DNA of 40,943 nt from Bacillota bacterium (GCA_021847735.1 JAJZQD010000013.1:1-40943); one strand, 5' to 3'. Shown: positions 6,554-15,133, counted from the stretch's first letter. Notes: generated from the letters alone by a model not told the origin. Numbers and translations are program-made.

Positions 6554-7960
6554 TTAATTTTCGTACTGGTCTACGTTATCATCTTTTTCTTGCTTTTGAT
6601 TCTTTCCGTGATTGTTCCTTTGGCCATTTTTTTCATCCTTACCTTTTTGTCCGTCCCTGTCGTCACCTTTATCTTTATCTTCGTCCTTAATAAACCTTGA
6701 TGCTTTAATACCGGTTACTTCTTGCCCGGCGTTGAGAGTAAGTTTAACGACATCGCCGGGTAGCAGGCTTGCCAGTTGTACGGATACACCGTTTATTACC
6801 ACTGTAACACCGTCCGCTGCTGTATAGGTAACCGGCACCCCAACGGGGTCAAAGTAACGCCTTGCGTGCTTGTTCTCCCATCCCTGAAGGATTGTCAGCT
6901 TGTTTTCGGCGGCATAAACTGATTGAACGACGCCTTTTACAATAACAGGCTCAACTTCGATGTAAGTAATCATACCGTTTCCGTCAACCACGGCTTCGGC
7001 TTTTGCACCTACTGCCAGGTCTCCAAGGGCTGCCGACTGGCCATCTACATAGATGAGAGCATCCTTGGCCACCGGATATGTAACCGTCCCACTGGTGTTA
7101 ACGTCTCCTTCGTCTTCGTCTTCGTCTTCGTCATCGTCTCCTTTAATATTAAGGGTAATCGTGCCCTGGGGAGAATAGCCATAAGTACTGCTCCCCACAT
7201 CCTGGTAGACTTCTTTTGATACGGAAACAATGGTTCCTTCCACCTTACTTCTCACCTTACCCGGTATCGGCAGTTCGCTGGTGGATAACCCGAGCATAAC
7301 CGCTATTTCTGCCCTGGTTATCGGTTTATTCGGTTGGAAAGTACCGTCCGGGAAACCCGAGATAAGCTGGTTGTAAACCACTGCTGCCACGTAACCGGCG
7401 GCATCACTTGAAATCTTGTCGGCATCCTTAAACGGTAGTTGAACACTCACCGGCTGCAGTCCAAGGGCCTTAGCTATCAGTTTCGTCACCCATTCCCTGC
7501 TAGCTGGTTTATTAGGCTGGAAATTGCCTGAGGGGCTAGCATCCAGGTAACCTTTTTTCACTGCAACGATAACTGCTTTTTTGGCCCAGGACTGAATGCG
7601 CCCGGCATCTTTAAACGGTAAATATACCGAGTCAGTCACTGTTTGGCTGATTTCATCTTTTAGGCCGGCGGCCAACATCGTTAATACCACCGCTTCCTCG
7701 TGGGTTACCGGTTTGTTGGGCCTGAATGATCCGTCTTCGTAACCCTTAATAATCTCTTCGGCATTCATTTTCAACACATGTTTTAAGGCCCATTTTGCCT
7801 CATTCATGTCCTTGAACTTCATGCTCATCTGGACCGAACCGTCATTACCTACAGTGATATCAATGCTTGGCTGTCCTTTTGTAGCGAAAGCGCCGGTGGT
7901 AGCCGTTCCAAACAGGAAAACACATAAAACCAGGATAGCTATTAACTTGTTTCTCCTCAT
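6554..7960 (-). CDS. S-layer protein with three SLH domains and an acidic linker
   Basis: The 468-residue protein has a signal peptide (to about residue 26) and then three S-layer homology repeats, recognisable by IIKGYEDGSFRPNKPVTHEE, GYLDASPSGNFQPNKPASRE and LISGFPDGTFQPNKPITRAE. These domains anchor proteins to pyruvylated secondary cell-wall polymers. Beyond residue 230 comes a beta-rich region resembling repeated RNA-polymerase-like or DUF5666 beta modules (VEGTIVSVSKEV, KGVVQSVYAAENKLTIL), interrupted by an acidic DDDEDEDEDEGD linker. The last 50 residues are strongly charged (Lys, Asp, Glu, Asn, Gln). ATG 7960 follows GAGGAGGAG. The protein is probably displayed on the cell surface; its specific role is unknown. 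Confidence 0.88.
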   Translation of the reverse strand: MRRNKLIAILVLCVFLFGTATTGAFATKGQPSIDITVGNDGSVQMSMKFKDMNEAKWALKHVLKMNAEEIIKGYEDGSFRPNKPVTHEEAVVLTMLAAGLKDEISQTVTDSVYLPFKDAGRIQSWAKKAVIVAVKKGYLDASPSGNFQPNKPASREWVTKLIAKALGLQPVSVQLPFKDADKISSDAAGYVAAVVYNQLISGFPDGTFQPNKPITRAEIAVMLGLSTSELPIPGKVRSKVEGTIVSVSKEVYQDVGSSTYGYSPQGTITLNIKGDDDEDEDEDEGDVNTSGTVTYPVAKDALIYVDGQSAALGDLAVGAKAEAVVDGNGMITYIEVEPVIVKGVVQSVYAAENKLTILQGWENKHARRYFDPVGVPVTYTAADGVTVVINGVSVQLASLLPGDVVKLTLNAGQEVTGIKASRFIKDEDKDKGDDRDGQKGKDEKNGQRNNHGKNQKQEKDDNVDQYEN

Positions 7961-8138
7961 TTTTACTCCTCCTCGAATATCTTCACAGTTGTGTCAATAC
8001 TTCACCCGATGCTGTCAACGACTCACTGGTCACCTCCCTATAGAATTTTCAACGCAAAACCCTTTCCCCTTAAACGCGGGTCAAGGGCTATATAACCTTG
8101 TGGATTCCTGAACTATACCCCTCCTCTTGATTACTATT

Positions 8139-8161
8139 ACGAAAAGTTGTCGAATTTTCGT
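8139..8161. promoter_or_regulatory. Inverted repeat upstream of the SLH gene
   Basis: Perfect 7-bp arms ACGAAAA and TTTTCGT are separated by 9 nt. The site lies about 180 nt upstream of the SLH-protein start in an otherwise gene-free stretch, and could be an operator for an unidentified dimeric regulator. No known box (for example the Firmicutes LexA site) matches exactly. Confidence 0.3.
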
Positions 8162-8381
8162 ACCGTTATGTCCCAAATTTTTCTCTTGTGTAAATTGTTT
8201 GGATAAGATGGCATTTTAGAGCTCCCCCACTAAATGGTGTCTCTCCGCCTTACGGCTCCGAGAAGGTAGGAGGTTTGCTGGCGCAAACTTTCCGATTATA
8301 TTTATCAAGAAACGCCAAACAAAGCCGCAGCAACAAAAAATACGGCTGCGGATGAACACAGATGGATACGGATGCTAACGT
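8162..8381. other. Gene-free stretch with several small hairpins
   Basis: No gene is recognisable. The stretch contains small potential hairpins such as GTTTG/CAAAC (8273-8288 region), CACCATTTA/GTGG-type pairing near 8225-8240 and GCCTTACGGC. On the minus strand it reads GCAAACC...GGAGCCGTAAGGC, which superficially recalls a riboswitch core, but the conserved bases of known classes were not found. It may hold the promoter region of the SLH gene or an old mobile-element end. Confidence 0.3.
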
Positions 8382-8415
8382 CATAGAAAGCCGCCCTGCA
8401 GGGCGGCTTTCTATG
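8382..8415 (-). terminator. 34-nt perfect palindrome, terminator of the protease gene
   Basis: The sequence is a perfect palindrome centred on CTGCAG with arms beginning CATAGAAAGCCGCCC. It lies immediately after the stop codon of the minus-strand protease gene, and its arm contains the T-rich CTTTCTAT. It can form a 15-17 bp hairpin on either strand. Confidence 0.7.
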
Positions 8416-8416
8416 G

Positions 8417-9958
8417 TCAGATCAGAGTCACCACTGCCAGTTGTAATCCGGGGTTCCATACGATATCTGCGCCCAGGGCTTTGCTTACAAAACTTAACGG
8501 GACCATGGTTTTGCCGTTTTTGATCACCGGAGGCACCTGCAGAGTAACCTTCTCGCCGTTAACCTGGGCCTCGGAGCTGCCCACCTGCAGGGTCACGGTT
8601 GTGTTTCCTTTAACGGCCTTTATGGCCTGGCTTTTAGCTTCCCATTCCACCGTCGCCCCCAGTTCCTTGAAAATATCCTTTAGGGGAACAAGGGTTGAAT
8701 CTTTTTGAATATATGGTGGCACTTCAAAATCCATTTGCCTGCTGTTAACCTTAACCCTTGGCGGGAACCAAATACCTCTAGACCGTGAAGCGTCGTCTAT
8801 CAGTACCGACTGCGGGCTTAGCGGCACACCGAAATCAACGGCCAACACTTGGGACGAAGTTACCAAACCGTCCCCGTCCTGCACATACACCACATAATAC
8901 GCCGAACCGTTAGGAATATCTTCCCATATATACATATTTGAATTGCTGGCCGAACCGGTTACCGCCTCCAATGGTTCATTCGCGGCAACGGTTTTCACCG
9001 GGTAAAAGGCCGCGCTGTCGGCTGCCTCAAAACGGACCAAGGTATATTCCAGGTCTCTTGTGTTATCATCGATGCTCCGGTCCCATGAAAACACATACTG
9101 AGGGGTTTTAACTCCGGGAAGCTGGTTAACCTCCTTTAGTTTAAGGCGAATTTGTGAAGGCGGGTTACTGGTTTTAACCTTCAGTCCGGATACTTTCAGC
9201 CAGTAATTCTTAAGCCCCGGAAGATTAGACGCCAGAGGTATTTCGAAATTTTCCTGGGGGTGGTAGTTATACATGTCGGTGGTAAACGAGACATCCGGTT
9301 TGTTTTGGGCCAGCCGTTCCGAAATGTCGCTGAAATCAACGCTCTTTTTAATGGATGCGGAACCAAAAAACTGGACATAGTCTTCGGCGGCTATTTCCTG
9401 GATTAGCCACTTGTGGTCCCTGGTGGCTGCACCTACTTTCGGATTGTTTTTCAGTTGCCTGGCCTCCGCCAAACCGGTGCTTCTCCAGTTTTCCCACAAC
9501 TTGTTTTCCTTAATGTAGTAATAATAGTATGTAAAATGATGCCCGTATTCGTGGGCCAGGGTACGGGCGATGCTGTTAATTGTCGTATACTCTTCACCGT
9601 TATAGATATCGATGTACCTGTTGCCTGCCAGGCGCGGTTTGCCGTCTTCCATTTTCCAAACTCCGTACCACCTGCCGGCTGCCCCCTGGCCCACAGGGTC
9701 TAGTCCGGGATAAATATTAATCTTATTAAGCAGCTTAAACTCTTCCCCATGGGCATTGCGCCGCAGTTCGTCATACACGCCCTTCAATTGATTGGTATCT
9801 GACCAGGCCGGTGAATAGCTGATTACTCTGAAACCGTCAGGTGCCACATACTCCGCGACCTCCCCGGCCGCCACGGCCGGCCGGCTTATAAACAAGGCCA
9901 GCAGGAGCACACCAAAAAAACAGGCCAACAATGCCCTTAGTTTTTTGTTATCAACCAA
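8417..9958 (-). CDS. Secreted HExxH metalloprotease-like protein with C-terminal stalk domain
   Basis: The 513-residue protein starts with a signal peptide (LLACFFGVLLLALFISRPAVAA). A zinc-protease motif HEYGHHFTYYYYY lies near residue 138 with a downstream acidic stretch EIAAEDYVQFFG that could supply the third ligand. The middle part (about 240-390) looks like fibronectin-type or carbohydrate-binding beta modules. The last 110 residues match the copper-amine-oxidase N-terminal-like domain common in Clostridia (PPYIQKDSTLVPLKDIFKELGATVEW, then VPPVIKNGKTMVPLSFVSKALGADIVW). It starts at TTG 9958 after AAAGGAGAG. It is probably an extracellular or wall-associated peptidase; the substrate is unknown. 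Confidence 0.8.
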   Translation of the reverse strand: MVDNKKLRALLACFFGVLLLALFISRPAVAAGEVAEYVAPDGFRVISYSPAWSDTNQLKGVYDELRRNAHGEEFKLLNKINIYPGLDPVGQGAAGRWYGVWKMEDGKPRLAGNRYIDIYNGEEYTTINSIARTLAHEYGHHFTYYYYYIKENKLWENWRSTGLAEARQLKNNPKVGAATRDHKWLIQEIAAEDYVQFFGSASIKKSVDFSDISERLAQNKPDVSFTTDMYNYHPQENFEIPLASNLPGLKNYWLKVSGLKVKTSNPPSQIRLKLKEVNQLPGVKTPQYVFSWDRSIDDNTRDLEYTLVRFEAADSAAFYPVKTVAANEPLEAVTGSASNSNMYIWEDIPNGSAYYVVYVQDGDGLVTSSQVLAVDFGVPLSPQSVLIDDASRSRGIWFPPRVKVNSRQMDFEVPPYIQKDSTLVPLKDIFKELGATVEWEAKSQAIKAVKGNTTVTLQVGSSEAQVNGEKVTLQVPPVIKNGKTMVPLSFVSKALGADIVWNPGLQLAVVTLI

Positions 9959-10046
9959 AACTATCTCTCCTTTGGATGTGGATTAAAACCCATTTCTACT
10001 TTCGGGAAAATCGTGGCAATTCCTGCTTATACCCCGAAATATTCCA

Positions 10047-10295
10047 TTACTTCTTCCCTAATTCGTCTCTAACATTTTTTGCCGTATTTAGCTTTTCCAG
10101 TTCCGCACCCAGGAAATTGAACTGGAATTTTGCGCCTTCGGAATTGGGTGTTGTCGGGTAGGCCAGGAACTCGTCCGCAAATTCCTCATCGGTAATTCCC
10201 CCGCTGATGTTGCTTATCTTCGAATAGTTGTGTTTTATACTCCGCTTGTCCACGGTTCGCTGACTCTTTTTTGCATTGCCGTTGTTATCACTCAT
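10047..10295 (-). CDS. Hypothetical small hydrophilic protein
   Basis: This 82-residue, highly charged protein without membrane segment or signal begins MSDNNGNAKKSQRTVDKRS and ends ELEKLNTAKNVRDELGKK. ATG 10295 is chosen because GAGGGG lies 6 nt upstream; the in-frame GTG at 10313 overlaps the ribosome binding site. It lies 88 nt upstream of the protease gene on the same strand and may share its transcript. I do not recognise the family. Confidence 0.6.
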   Translation of the reverse strand: MSDNNGNAKKSQRTVDKRSIKHNYSKISNISGGITDEEFADEFLAYPTTPNSEGAKFQFNFLGAELEKLNTAKNVRDELGKK

Positions 10296-10400
10296 TTTAT
10301 ACCCCTCTTTCACTTATCGTTGACACCCTGGTATCAATTCCTCCTGGTTATTATTTTTATATAATGTTGACAATTTATGTGTTCCAAAAGGTGGGGTTTT

Positions 10401-10679
10401 CTATCGTCCCCGCCCTGCCCCATAAAATATTAGGGCAACCCCGGCCAGAATAATCAGAAACTTTCCTGCAGACACCTTACCGCTCATCCCGGCCAGACCT
10501 AAGGCCATAACCACGGTCATGACAGTGGGCCCGATTAAAGCCAGGACCGCATTAATTTTAAGAGCCTTTTCAATACTGTCAAATTTGAGGAACATAACGG
10601 CGGCGCTAAACTCAATAATGCTTGAAAGGAACCTCATCATTGCCATGCCAAAGACCACCTTATCTTTGACTAAAAACAT
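10401..10679 (-). CDS. YqhV-like small membrane protein (DUF2619)
   Basis: The 92-residue protein has three hydrophobic segments. It carries MRFLSSIIEFSAAVMFLKFDSIEKALKINAVLALIGPTVM, cut here into its recognisable parts RFLSSIIE, KALKINAVLALIGP and GLAGMSGKVSAGK, which agree with the DUF2619/YqhV family. In Bacillus that gene sits beside the spoIIIA operon; here it stands alone. ATG 10679 is selected because GGGAGAG is 6 nt upstream; two upstream in-frame ATGs overlap that site. The function is unknown, though the family is largely confined to endospore formers. Confidence 0.8.
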   Translation of the reverse strand: MFLVKDKVVFGMAMMRFLSSIIEFSAAVMFLKFDSIEKALKINAVLALIGPTVMTVVMALGLAGMSGKVSAGKFLIILAGVALIFYGAGRGR

Positions 10680-10808
10680 CGGCATCTCTCCCATTCTGAA
10701 CGATATATTCTTTATTTATGCCTTTACAGGGGAATTAGACTTGCCCCTTCGTATACACACCCTATTTTGGGGAAAAATTATAATCTACAAGAATAAAGGA
10801 GGAGCGTA

Positions 10809-12182
10809 ATGAAGGGAAAAACGATGATGCTGCTTGCGGCCCTCGGCACGGTGCCGTTTATCATGGTCCTCGGTAATTCGATGTTAATACCGGTACTGCC
10901 GCAAATGCAAAAAGAACTGGGGATCAGCCAATTTCAAACAAGTCTTGTTATCTCGCTGTTTTCCGTGCCGGCCGGGCTGGTCATACCTTTTGCCGGCTTC
11001 CTTTCTGACCGGATAGGCCGCAAAAAAGTTATTGCTCCTTCTCTCATAATTTACGGAATCGGGGGTTTAATAGCAGGAATTGCCGCACTTTTACTTCAAA
11101 AGGCCTATTGGGTTATTATCGCGGGGCGAATTATTCAGGGCATAGGCGCAGCCGGGACAGCACCTGTTGCTATGGCCCTGGTAGGGGATATTTTCACTAG
11201 CCAGGAACGCAGCAAGGCTCTGGGCTATATTGAGGCATCCAATGGCATGGGGAAGGTGGCAAGCCCGATTCTCGGCTCACTGATTGCCCTTGTGGCCTGG
11301 TATGCCACGTTTTTCGTCTTTCCCCTGTTTACTGTACCCATAGCAATAGCAGTCTGGCTTATGGTCAAGGAACCGGCCTCAAAACGGGACCAGCAAAGCG
11401 TCAGCCAGTATTTGGGTTCCATCAAAACAATTTTTAAAAGCAAGGCCGGTTTCCTAATCAGTGCCTTTTTGGCCGGGGCTTTGGTACTGTTGTTACTCTT
11501 TGGAATCCTGTTTTTTCTTTCTGATTACCTGGAATCATCACTGAAACTCTTTAGTGTCAAGAAGGGTCTGGTCCTAGCCCTTCCGGTACTGGCAATGAGC
11601 ACTACCTCTCTAACTACTGGGACTCTTATCAAAAAACAGGTCCCCCTGATGAAGAAACTGGTAGTTATTGGGTTAGGCATCATTACACTGACCCTCGGCA
11701 TCCTGCCCTTTTTCAAAAACCCATGGCTTAATGTTGGGGTGATGTCTGCGACAGGTATTGGAGTCGGGCTGATACTTCCGTGTCTCAACACCTTAATAAC
11801 AAGCTCATCTTCAGTTCAGGAAAGAGGGATGGTTACTTCCCTTTACGGGGGCGTGAGATTCCTGGGAGTTGCCGCCGGACCGCCCCTATTCGGCCTTCTC
11901 GATAATTTCGGCAAGTATGTCATGTTCTGGTCCGGGGCCGGGACTTCTTTGCTGGTTGGAATTCTCTGCCTGCTGGCACTCCCCTCCAAAGCGCCGGCGC
12001 CGCAAAACCCAGGGGAGAGTCAAGGGGACGGGTATTCTGACCGCAGTTGGGGTATGAGCTTCCTGGAGACAGTGACCCTCAAAAACTCAGTCGGAAGGCT
12101 GATTACAAAAAAACCTATGCGCAAAACCAAACCTGCCGAAGGCACGGATAAAGACTCGGCGGATGATGTGGATAAGACATGA
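10809..12182 (+). CDS. MFS drug-resistance-type transporter
   Basis: The 457-residue membrane protein has about twelve hydrophobic helices. It has the MFS motif A between helices 2 and 3 (GFLSDRIGRKKV), a motif-C-like GYIEASNGMGKVASPILGS in helix 5, and VPFIMVLGNSMLIPVLP at the N-terminus. These are features of the proton-coupled drug:H+ antiporter subfamily. A hydrophilic tail of about 65 residues follows the last helix, which is long for the family. ATG 10809 follows AAAGGAGGAG. The gene is monocistronic, ending in an intrinsic terminator. The substrate cannot be told from sequence. Confidence 0.85.
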   Translation: MKGKTMMLLAALGTVPFIMVLGNSMLIPVLPQMQKELGISQFQTSLVISLFSVPAGLVIPFAGFLSDRIGRKKVIAPSLIIYGIGGLIAGIAALLLQKAYWVIIAGRIIQGIGAAGTAPVAMALVGDIFTSQERSKALGYIEASNGMGKVASPILGSLIALVAWYATFFVFPLFTVPIAIAVWLMVKEPASKRDQQSVSQYLGSIKTIFKSKAGFLISAFLAGALVLLLLFGILFFLSDYLESSLKLFSVKKGLVLALPVLAMSTTSLTTGTLIKKQVPLMKKLVVIGLGIITLTLGILPFFKNPWLNVGVMSATGIGVGLILPCLNTLITSSSSVQERGMVTSLYGGVRFLGVAAGPPLFGLLDNFGKYVMFWSGAGTSLLVGILCLLALPSKAPAPQNPGESQGDGYSDRSWGMSFLETVTLKNSVGRLITKKPMRKTKPAEGTDKDSADDVDKT

Positions 12183-12188
12183 GGTTTG

Positions 12189-12210
12189 CCCTTCTCCGGA
12201 AGGGTTTTTT
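12189..12210 (+). terminator. Intrinsic terminator of the MFS gene
   Basis: A 6-bp stem CCCTTC/GAAGGG with a TCCG loop is followed by six T residues, 7 nt after the stop codon. Confidence 0.85.
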
Positions 12211-12323
12211 CTTTCTCATTAGAACCGGAATCTGACCTTCCAGGTAACCTATAAATCAAATCCTGAATACAATGGATAAGAATTCAACCACGGCACCGGG
12301 TATTTGAAAGGAGATGACTACCC

Positions 12324-13151
12324 ATGGACCAGAGTAGTTGGCAAAATGTTTGGGACGGCGTGATAGACACGCCTGTTTCTACAAGACTGCAAAAACCGAG
12401 AAACTGCGGCTGGACAATGGTTATGGACAAAGGAATGGGCTTAGGTGAAACTTCAGAACTGCTTTCTGTCGCCGGAAGGTATATTGATTACGTAAAATTG
12501 GCCTTTGGCACCTCAGCCCTCTATAACGGTTATATTTTACGGGAAAAGATTGCCCTTATCAGGTCCTTGGACATCGATGTTTACCCTGGCGGCACCTTCT
12601 TTGAAATCGCCATCATGCAGGATAAGATGGATCACTTCCTGGAACTGGCACAGGAATTAAATTTTTCAGCCATAGAGGTGTCTGACGGAACTATCACTAT
12701 GTCATCAGATACCCGCCTTCAGGCCATAAAAAGTGCCGCCAAAGCCGGTTTTCGGGTACTTTCGGAGGTCGGGAAAAAAGACCCCCTGGAATACCTGACA
12801 CCAGACACAATTGCCGCTCAAATCAACTTTGACCTGGCGGCAGGGGCGAGCAAGGTTATCCTGGAAGCCCGGGAATCCGGCCTGGGCATCGGGATTTTTG
12901 GTGACAAGGGTGAAATCAGGGAGGAATGTGTTGAACACATCCTGGCAAAGATACCTGATTTTAATTGTATCCTCTGGGAAGCGCCGTTAAAAAAGCAACA
13001 GCAGGAACTTATCCTCCGTTTCGGGCCCAATGTCAACCTGGGAAATATACCCCCGGCCGAAGCCCTGGCCTTGGAATCTCTCAGAGTCGGCCTGCGGAGC
13101 GACACTTTCAAACCACTAATCGAACGTTACCTGTGCGGAACCCTAAAATGA
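12324..13151 (+). CDS. comA: Phosphosulfolactate synthase
   Basis: This 275-residue protein of the ComA family adds sulfite to phosphoenolpyruvate, giving (R)-2-phospho-3-sulfolactate. Recognisable segments are MVMDKGMGLGETSELLS, YIDYVKLAFGTSALY, the EVSDGTITM strand of the TIM barrel, GFRVLSEVGKKDP and VILEARESGLGIGIF, with the catalytic acidic and basic residues of the family in context. ATG 12324 follows AAAGGAGATG. The stop codon overlaps the ATG of comB (ATGA), indicating a two-gene operon. In methanogens the pathway leads to coenzyme M; in Bacillus, homologues (YitD/YitC) make the 3-sulfolactate stored in spores. The many spore genes here favour the second role. Confidence 0.92.
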   Translation: MDQSSWQNVWDGVIDTPVSTRLQKPRNCGWTMVMDKGMGLGETSELLSVAGRYIDYVKLAFGTSALYNGYILREKIALIRSLDIDVYPGGTFFEIAIMQDKMDHFLELAQELNFSAIEVSDGTITMSSDTRLQAIKSAAKAGFRVLSEVGKKDPLEYLTPDTIAAQINFDLAAGASKVILEARESGLGIGIFGDKGEIREECVEHILAKIPDFNCILWEAPLKKQQQELILRFGPNVNLGNIPPAEALALESLRVGLRSDTFKPLIERYLCGTLK

Positions 13152-13897
13152 TTGTAGATGTAATCCCCACCCTTAAAGAACTTACCCCCCAGAAAATATA
13201 CGGGAAAACCGCCATAGTCCTGGATATTTTCCGGTGCACCAGTACCATTGTCACCGCCCTGGCCAACGGCTGCAAAGAAGTAGTCCCTCAACTGTCCTTC
13301 CAGGAAGTTGACACCGCGGCCGCAAAATATCCCATCAATGATTTTCTTTTGGCCGGTGAGATTAACGGGCAGAAGATACCTGGGTGGAATCTGGGCAATT
13401 CCCCGGTGGAGTATACGGAATACCCGGTCCGGGATAAAACCATTCTCCTCACCACGACAAATGGCACCAATGCCATTAAAGCCTGTAAACCGGCAAAGAG
13501 TGTGCTCATAGGAAGCTTTCTCAACCTTAGTGCTGTGTGTTCCAGGGCTGTAACAGACCAAAAGGATATTGTAATCGTATGCGCAGGGACCCAGGGCAAT
13601 ATTGCCCTGGAAGACATTATGGCTGCCGGATGCCATATCTCCAGGCTCAAAAAGTATTACCAGGATGTCAGGCTCACAGACCTGTCTCGAACCTTTTATT
13701 ACCTTTATAACTACTTCAGGGATAACCTTTTTAAGGTACTGTCTGCCTCCAGAAGCGCCTTAAACCTGCAAAAGCTGGGGTATGAACGTGATATCGCCTT
13801 TTGTTTGCAAAAAAACATTTATAAGATTGCCCCTGTCTTGAAAAACAATACCATCCAGTTAAACCACCCCGTGCTTTTATCTAACGACATGTTTTGA
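13148..13897 (+). CDS. comB: 2-phosphosulfolactate phosphatase
   Basis: The 249-residue protein starts at ATG 13148, overlapping the comA stop. It matches the ComB family: AIVLDIFRCTSTIVTALANG near the N-terminus carries the conserved Asp-x-x-Arg-x-x-Thr motif, LLAGEINGQKIPGWNLGNSP and TTTNGTNAI are diagnostic, and IVCAGTQGNIALEDIMAAG follows. It removes phosphate from 2-phospho-3-sulfolactate to yield sulfolactate. Translational coupling through the 4-nt ATGA overlap suits a product-relay pair. No terminator was clearly visible after the gene. Confidence 0.92.
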   Translation: MIVDVIPTLKELTPQKIYGKTAIVLDIFRCTSTIVTALANGCKEVVPQLSFQEVDTAAAKYPINDFLLAGEINGQKIPGWNLGNSPVEYTEYPVRDKTILLTTTNGTNAIKACKPAKSVLIGSFLNLSAVCSRAVTDQKDIVIVCAGTQGNIALEDIMAAGCHISRLKKYYQDVRLTDLSRTFYYLYNYFRDNLFKVLSASRSALNLQKLGYERDIAFCLQKNIYKIAPVLKNNTIQLNHPVLLSNDMF

Positions 13898-13942
13898 GGA
13901 GCCGGGACTACCGCCACTCTATCTGTACTATTATAAAATTAA

Positions 13943-13972
13943 TTGACATATGCTTTATATGAATCATAAGTT
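13943..13972 (+). promoter_or_regulatory. Candidate sigma-A promoter of the DUF441 gene
   Basis: A perfect -35 box TTGACA (13943-13948) is followed at 18 nt by TAAGTT as an imperfect -10 box. The position, about 40 nt upstream of the ribosome binding site, is suitable. Confidence 0.4.
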
Positions 13973-14008
13973 ATTGTAAGGACTTATGTAATACAGGGAG
14001 GTTCATTT

Positions 14009-14461
14009 ATGTGGGGTGAGACTATCCTGGTAGCCCTGATATTGATAGGTATACTAGGAAAATCAAACATTCTCGCCACCTCAGCCTGCGTCTTGCTTGT
14101 GGTTAAGCTCACCCGGTTGAATAGCCTTTTCCCTATCCTGGAACGGCGCGGTTTGGAACTGGGTCTTTTATTCCTTATGATTTCCGTACTTGTCCCCTTC
14201 GCTACCGGTAAGGTACCGCCAAAGGAAATCCTGGGAAGTTTCACCTCCGTACCCGGCCTGCTGGCTATTCTGGGAGGGACATTGGCCACTTATATGAACG
14301 GCCAGGGTTTGACAATGCTGAAAATAGATCCCGAACTAATGGTGGGATTGGTTTTGGGTGGAATTATCGGTATCGTTTTGCTGAAGGGAATCCCGGTCGG
14401 CCCTTTAATGGCCGCCGGTTTAACCGCACTCTTTATCAAGATTATCGACATCTTTAAATAA
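14009..14461 (+). CDS. DUF441 family membrane protein
   Basis: This 150-residue integral membrane protein has four or five hydrophobic segments. Signature parts include LLVVKLTRLNSLFPILERRGLELGL, FATGKVPPKEI and GGTLATYMNGQGL, as in the YtwI/YeaL (DUF441) family. ATG 14009 follows CAGGGAGG at a spacing of 8. The gene is bounded by a strong bidirectional hairpin directly after its stop. The function is unknown; homologues are widespread in Firmicutes and Proteobacteria. Confidence 0.85.
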   Translation: MWGETILVALILIGILGKSNILATSACVLLVVKLTRLNSLFPILERRGLELGLLFLMISVLVPFATGKVPPKEILGSFTSVPGLLAILGGTLATYMNGQGLTMLKIDPELMVGLVLGGIIGIVLLKGIPVGPLMAAGLTALFIKIIDIFK

Positions 14462-14500
14462 GAAATACCGCTGCCGGCCTTGGCCGCAGCGGTATTTCTT
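14460..14500. terminator. Bidirectional terminator hairpin
   Basis: A 15-bp perfect stem AAGAAATACCGCTGC/GCAGCGGTATTTCTT with an inner GGCC-containing loop lies between two convergent genes. It overlaps the stop codon of the GNAT gene. The arm ends are T-rich in both directions. Confidence 0.8.
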
Positions 14501-15038
14501 ACAATACCTTCCCTGTTATTACTTCATCTATGTATTCATTGCCGATACGGTATTGTTTCCTCCTGGTCCCCTCTTCGTTAAAGCCAGCCCGGCTAAAAAG
14601 TCCAAGGGATCGCTGGTTCAACGTGAAAATGCTGGCCTCCAGCTTCTTGAATCCCCTTTCCCCGGCCCATTCAACGGCATACTGCAGCATGCGGGAACCT
14701 ACCCCCAGACCCCGGTAAGTTTTAATGAGGTGCAGTCCGATATCGAGAACATGGGCGGTTTGGGGGTTCCGGCCGCCTTCGGCTTGAATTGCGGCAAGAC
14801 TTCCGATTACCACATCATGGGCCAGGGCGACAAGTAAAAGGTTATTGGAACAGTCCATTTCGGTAATATACAGTTTTTCCGACTCCTCATCCTTGCCGTA
14901 TTTCTCCATCAAAACGTAGCTGCGCTCCAGGGCGACCGAATTGACCGTATTGAGAATCTCCCTGGCATCCCCGGGAACGGCCGGCCTGAGAGTAATCTCC
15001 TCCCCGTTTTTAGCTGGAAAGGTTTCCATGTCCCTCAT
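14499..15038 (-). CDS. GNAT family N-acetyltransferase
   Basis: The 179-residue protein has the GNAT fold order: beta strands with LLLVALAHDVVIGSLAAI, then HVLDIGLHLIKTYRGLGVGSRMLQYAVEWA, where the R/Q-x-x-G-x-G/A acetyl-CoA loop is RGLGVGSR. FKKLEASIFTLNQRSLGLFSRAGFNEEGTRRKQYRI closes the domain. The arrangement resembles YhhY/SpeG-type acetyltransferases. ATG 15038 follows GGGGGGAGAAAC. The acceptor substrate is not predictable. Confidence 0.85.
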   Translation of the reverse strand: MRDMETFPAKNGEEITLRPAVPGDAREILNTVNSVALERSYVLMEKYGKDEESEKLYITEMDCSNNLLLVALAHDVVIGSLAAIQAEGGRNPQTAHVLDIGLHLIKTYRGLGVGSRMLQYAVEWAGERGFKKLEASIFTLNQRSLGLFSRAGFNEEGTRRKQYRIGNEYIDEVITGKVL

Positions 15039-15107
15039 GTTTCTCCCCCCACCTTTATCGGTTTTTTCTTATTTTACACCCTATTTACCAGGTCCACAAT
15101 ACAAAAA

Positions 15108-15133
15108 CGGCAACCTGCCAATTACGGTTGCCG
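15108..15133 (-). terminator. Terminator of the DUF3786-GGCT-DUF89 operon
   Basis: On the minus strand an 8-bp stem CGGCAACC/GGTTGCCG with a 10-nt loop is followed by TTTTTGT. It lies about 45 nt beyond the DUF89 stop codon. Confidence 0.8.

Noticed and set aside
8240-8300. Riboswitch (c-di-GMP-like) on the minus strand upstream of the SLH gene
   Set aside because: GCAAACC is present, but the other conserved bases of the class (such as GACGCAAAGC and the tetraloop-receptor partner) are absent.
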